A stretch of DNA of 33,855 nucleotides, taken from positions 1 through 33,855 of the forward strand of contig JACQFI010000102.1 in the NCBI GenBank assembly GCA_016200135.1, given 5' to 3'. Made by a program: the position numbers and the translations under genes. The notes under the pieces were generated by a model. The model was given only the letters and a program-made list of their open reading frames with translations, was not told where the DNA came from and searched no databases. Positions 33,301-33,855 of the stretch are shown in pieces. Position 1 is the first letter of the stretch, and each line of letters starts with the position of its first letter. This DNA is from Planctomycetota bacterium. GTDB taxonomy: Bacteria; Planctomycetota; SZUA-567; H5-PLA8.

Positions 33301-33645
33301 AAGGACAAGATTGCCGACGGGAAGGCCGCGGCGCGCGGAGCCTGGCTGGAGCGGAAATTCGACGACATCAAGCCCGCTTACGACGGGATGCGCGCCAAGG
33401 CGCAGGAGATGGCCCAGCTCTATACGACTCTGGCCGCGAACTTCCACGGTAAGGCCGCCAGCGCCGCCAAACCCAAGGCGAACATCGGCGGGCTGGTGGG
33501 CGGCTACGGGCGCGGCACCTTTGGCGGCGTGGGCGCCAGCGGAGATATCGGCGACAACCAGAAGCACGCCGGCATCTACGACGGTTCCGCCAAAGCGCTC
33601 GAACGCTGCGCCGAAGACGCGCGTCGCTTCTCAGTCTCGGAGTAA
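30400..33645 (+). CDS. Transmembrane Ser/Thr protein kinase with long TPR-like sensor region
   Basis: This 1081-residue protein has a complete Hanks-type kinase domain at residues about 10-275: glycine loop GQGGMG (20-25), Lys42 in VAIK, HRDIKPEN with Asp136, DFG (Asp154), and SPE in the activation segment. A Pro/Thr/Gly-rich linker (about 280-390) leads to one membrane span (about 393-415). The remaining 650 residues are Ala/Glu/Lys-rich and carry repeated helical pairs of TPR type (for example YEAAIQTLEAANARYPDANE and WQEAVQMYRGAAEQDPENAE), with a Gly-rich segment near the C-terminus (GGLVGGYGRGTFGG). The kinase would phosphorylate targets in the cytoplasm in response to signals sensed outside. 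It is related in plan to the kinase at the left end. The substrate is unknown. Confidence 0.93.
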   Translation: MSMDNLPSIIGNCRLISKVGQGGMGAVYRATHETLGREVAIKMLPTEFTQQNEYIQRFLREARAAAQLKHPNIVQVYDAGEQGGRYYIAMEFVDGTSLSATLKERGPLSETDGLRLMIHAAHGLAAAHALNLVHRDIKPENLMLGKDGVLKIADFGLVTAIRKDEHLTQDGAMLGTPAYMSPEQCEGVPADSRSDIYSLGATFYRLMTGNAPFSAATPIGVLFKHKHEPAPDARSVNPAISEATAQVLLKMMAKRPEDRFQSAAEVAALAEAILQGQRPVIHLPAQGPGVSVPGSTPSVGMVSQGTGGIHSAPTHAYTPAPAGAANTPTWMPQPVASSVTPMPSGATPGMQGVYTPVGIQAVTPSQFGPTLVSGAQPAVVPGTTIMQPPPRSAAGLIAAAAVIFFLLLAGGAYYGLVLYPQGQIEQAMRKAQDMQMLKQYEAAIQTLEAANARYPDANELKAKRDAIEAVWIQERVAKLKESARASLELSKHDDAVKACADALALEVRGKTLPGFSTDEALPALKRKAEDLRDFTKFMDMGAAAMKDKRFPDAVAAYQEAVSFEAKPGREAATAATRASFEGYLADETKYEKQMNFPAALEAANKAAELKVEDIAQLQERIKKRIQHDKTVADAEAEQKNGNLRAAATKLEQAAAIAPDDSAGEVLRSRAHELVAEADYQDGMTKGKAALLSKKWVDAEAAFKLAEAAKPKDPLATKLHGQALAGALADKAAYAAQAHNWQEAVQMYRGAAEQDPENAEYAQGALEAEKKIAEIDKLSKEARDAEAGAKWEDAAAKYTILAGLDGTQKTTYEQRANNAKFESAMGKSRALAASGKLDDALKAAQSAMTYDPTGGQKAQVEIEALKGRIAAMHAAASREKAVETATQLVRDGKITAALGLLSDAAKADPGNNQTSTLKLSLEDVAAIEKAYTRLEEIRQDARAAIDMALTCDKDDKKMNSWKASVDEWKDKIADGKAAARGAWLERKFDDIKPAYDGMRAKAQEMAQLYTTLAANFHGKAASAAKPKANIGGLVGGYGRGTFGGVGASGDIGDNQKHAGIYDGSAKALERCAEDARRFSVSE

Positions 33646-33706
33646 AGAAGTCCTACGCGCCGGTTGCCGGCTTAAAAAAGAGGAGGGAACCGCAGGGCCG
33701 CTGGGC

Positions 33707-33855
33707 GTTTCGATCGCCGCCGGACATCTGCAAAAAAAAGGCTTGATTAAATATGTGCGCGGCACAATCACGATGCTTGACCATCAAGGTTTGGAAATCG
33801 CCGCTTGTGAATGTTACGCGGTCGTCAAAGAAGAATACGACCGCCTGCTTGGCAA
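33707..33855 (+). pseudogene. Headless Crp/Fnr-type winged-helix fragment, cut by window edge
   Basis: The frame from 33707 to the window end reads GVSIAAGHLQKKGLIKYVRG and continues ITMLDHQGLEIAACECYAVV and KEEYDRLLG. This is the C-terminal DNA-binding part of a Crp/Fnr-family regulator (recognition helix, wing and the CECY tail). The upstream 60 bases after the kinase stop contain neither the nucleotide-binding domain, the helix before GVS, nor a start codon in this frame, although a GAGGAGGG lies near 33682. The base composition is less GC-rich than that of the kinase. It is therefore a truncated remnant, or a join between unrelated sequences at a contig end. The right end is lost at the window edge. 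Confidence 0.7.

Overview
The window is about 34 kb of GC-rich DNA (GC-rich throughout, with a few AT-richer gaps) from a Gram-negative bacterium. The best guess is a member of the Planctomycetota or a neighbouring PVC-type or deep-branching phylum. This rests on two large Hanks-type Ser/Thr kinases with long extracytoplasmic helical parts, an N-terminal GspE/PilB-like domain on one of them, several secreted HEAT-like proteins, a DUF4139-type exported protein, prepilin-like proteins with Asp/Asn/Gly calcium-loop-like motifs, and a GH50-GH4-GH130-PhyH sugar/oxygenase group. A LptE-like lipoprotein beside a BamD-like protein indicates an LPS-bearing outer membrane. No rRNA, tRNA, CRISPR array or transposase was found, and the phylum is an inference.

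Layout. 1-2565 (minus): kinase running off the left edge. 2.8-4.5 kb: SigA/RpoD-like sigma factor, divergent from an HU-type DNA-binding protein that has a clear promoter. 4.76-10.56 kb (plus): ECF sigma factor, its apparent zinc-finger anti-sigma factor with a very long extracytoplasmic part, a secreted HEAT-like protein and a DUF4139-type exported protein, which together look like an envelope-response block. 10.6-11.3 kb (minus): O-methyltransferase. 11.5-15.4 kb (plus): three pseudopilin-like proteins resembling a minor-pseudopilin tip set, plus a small membrane protein, closed by a strong terminator. 15.5-16.6 kb (minus): an unrecognised 144-residue protein and a DinB-fold protein. 16.7-21.9 kb (plus): HEAT-M23 peptidase, BamD-like and LptE-like proteins in overlapping frames, a PIG-L deacetylase, and a Lys/Glu-rich secreted protein ended by a perfect hairpin terminator. 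22.0-30.0 kb: carbohydrate genes on the minus strand (GH50 agarase-like, GH4, GH130, then a PhyH-type dioxygenase) interleaved with three small plus-strand membrane or secreted proteins, one of them in an AT-richer patch. 30.4-33.6 kb (plus): a 1081-residue kinase with TPR-like repeats. The right edge carries a headless piece of a Crp/Fnr-type winged helix.

How the parts fit. Envelope biology dominates: outer-membrane assembly (BamD, LptE), wall cleavage (M23), sensing and response (ECF/anti-sigma, two transmembrane kinases) and a type II secretion or type IV pilus-like tip. The glycosidases suggest use of marine or plant polysaccharides: GH50 would cut outside the cytoplasm, while GH4 and GH130 would process oligosaccharides in the cytoplasm. 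The very long reverse-strand frames opposite most genes are by-products of GC-rich codon usage and were not annotated.
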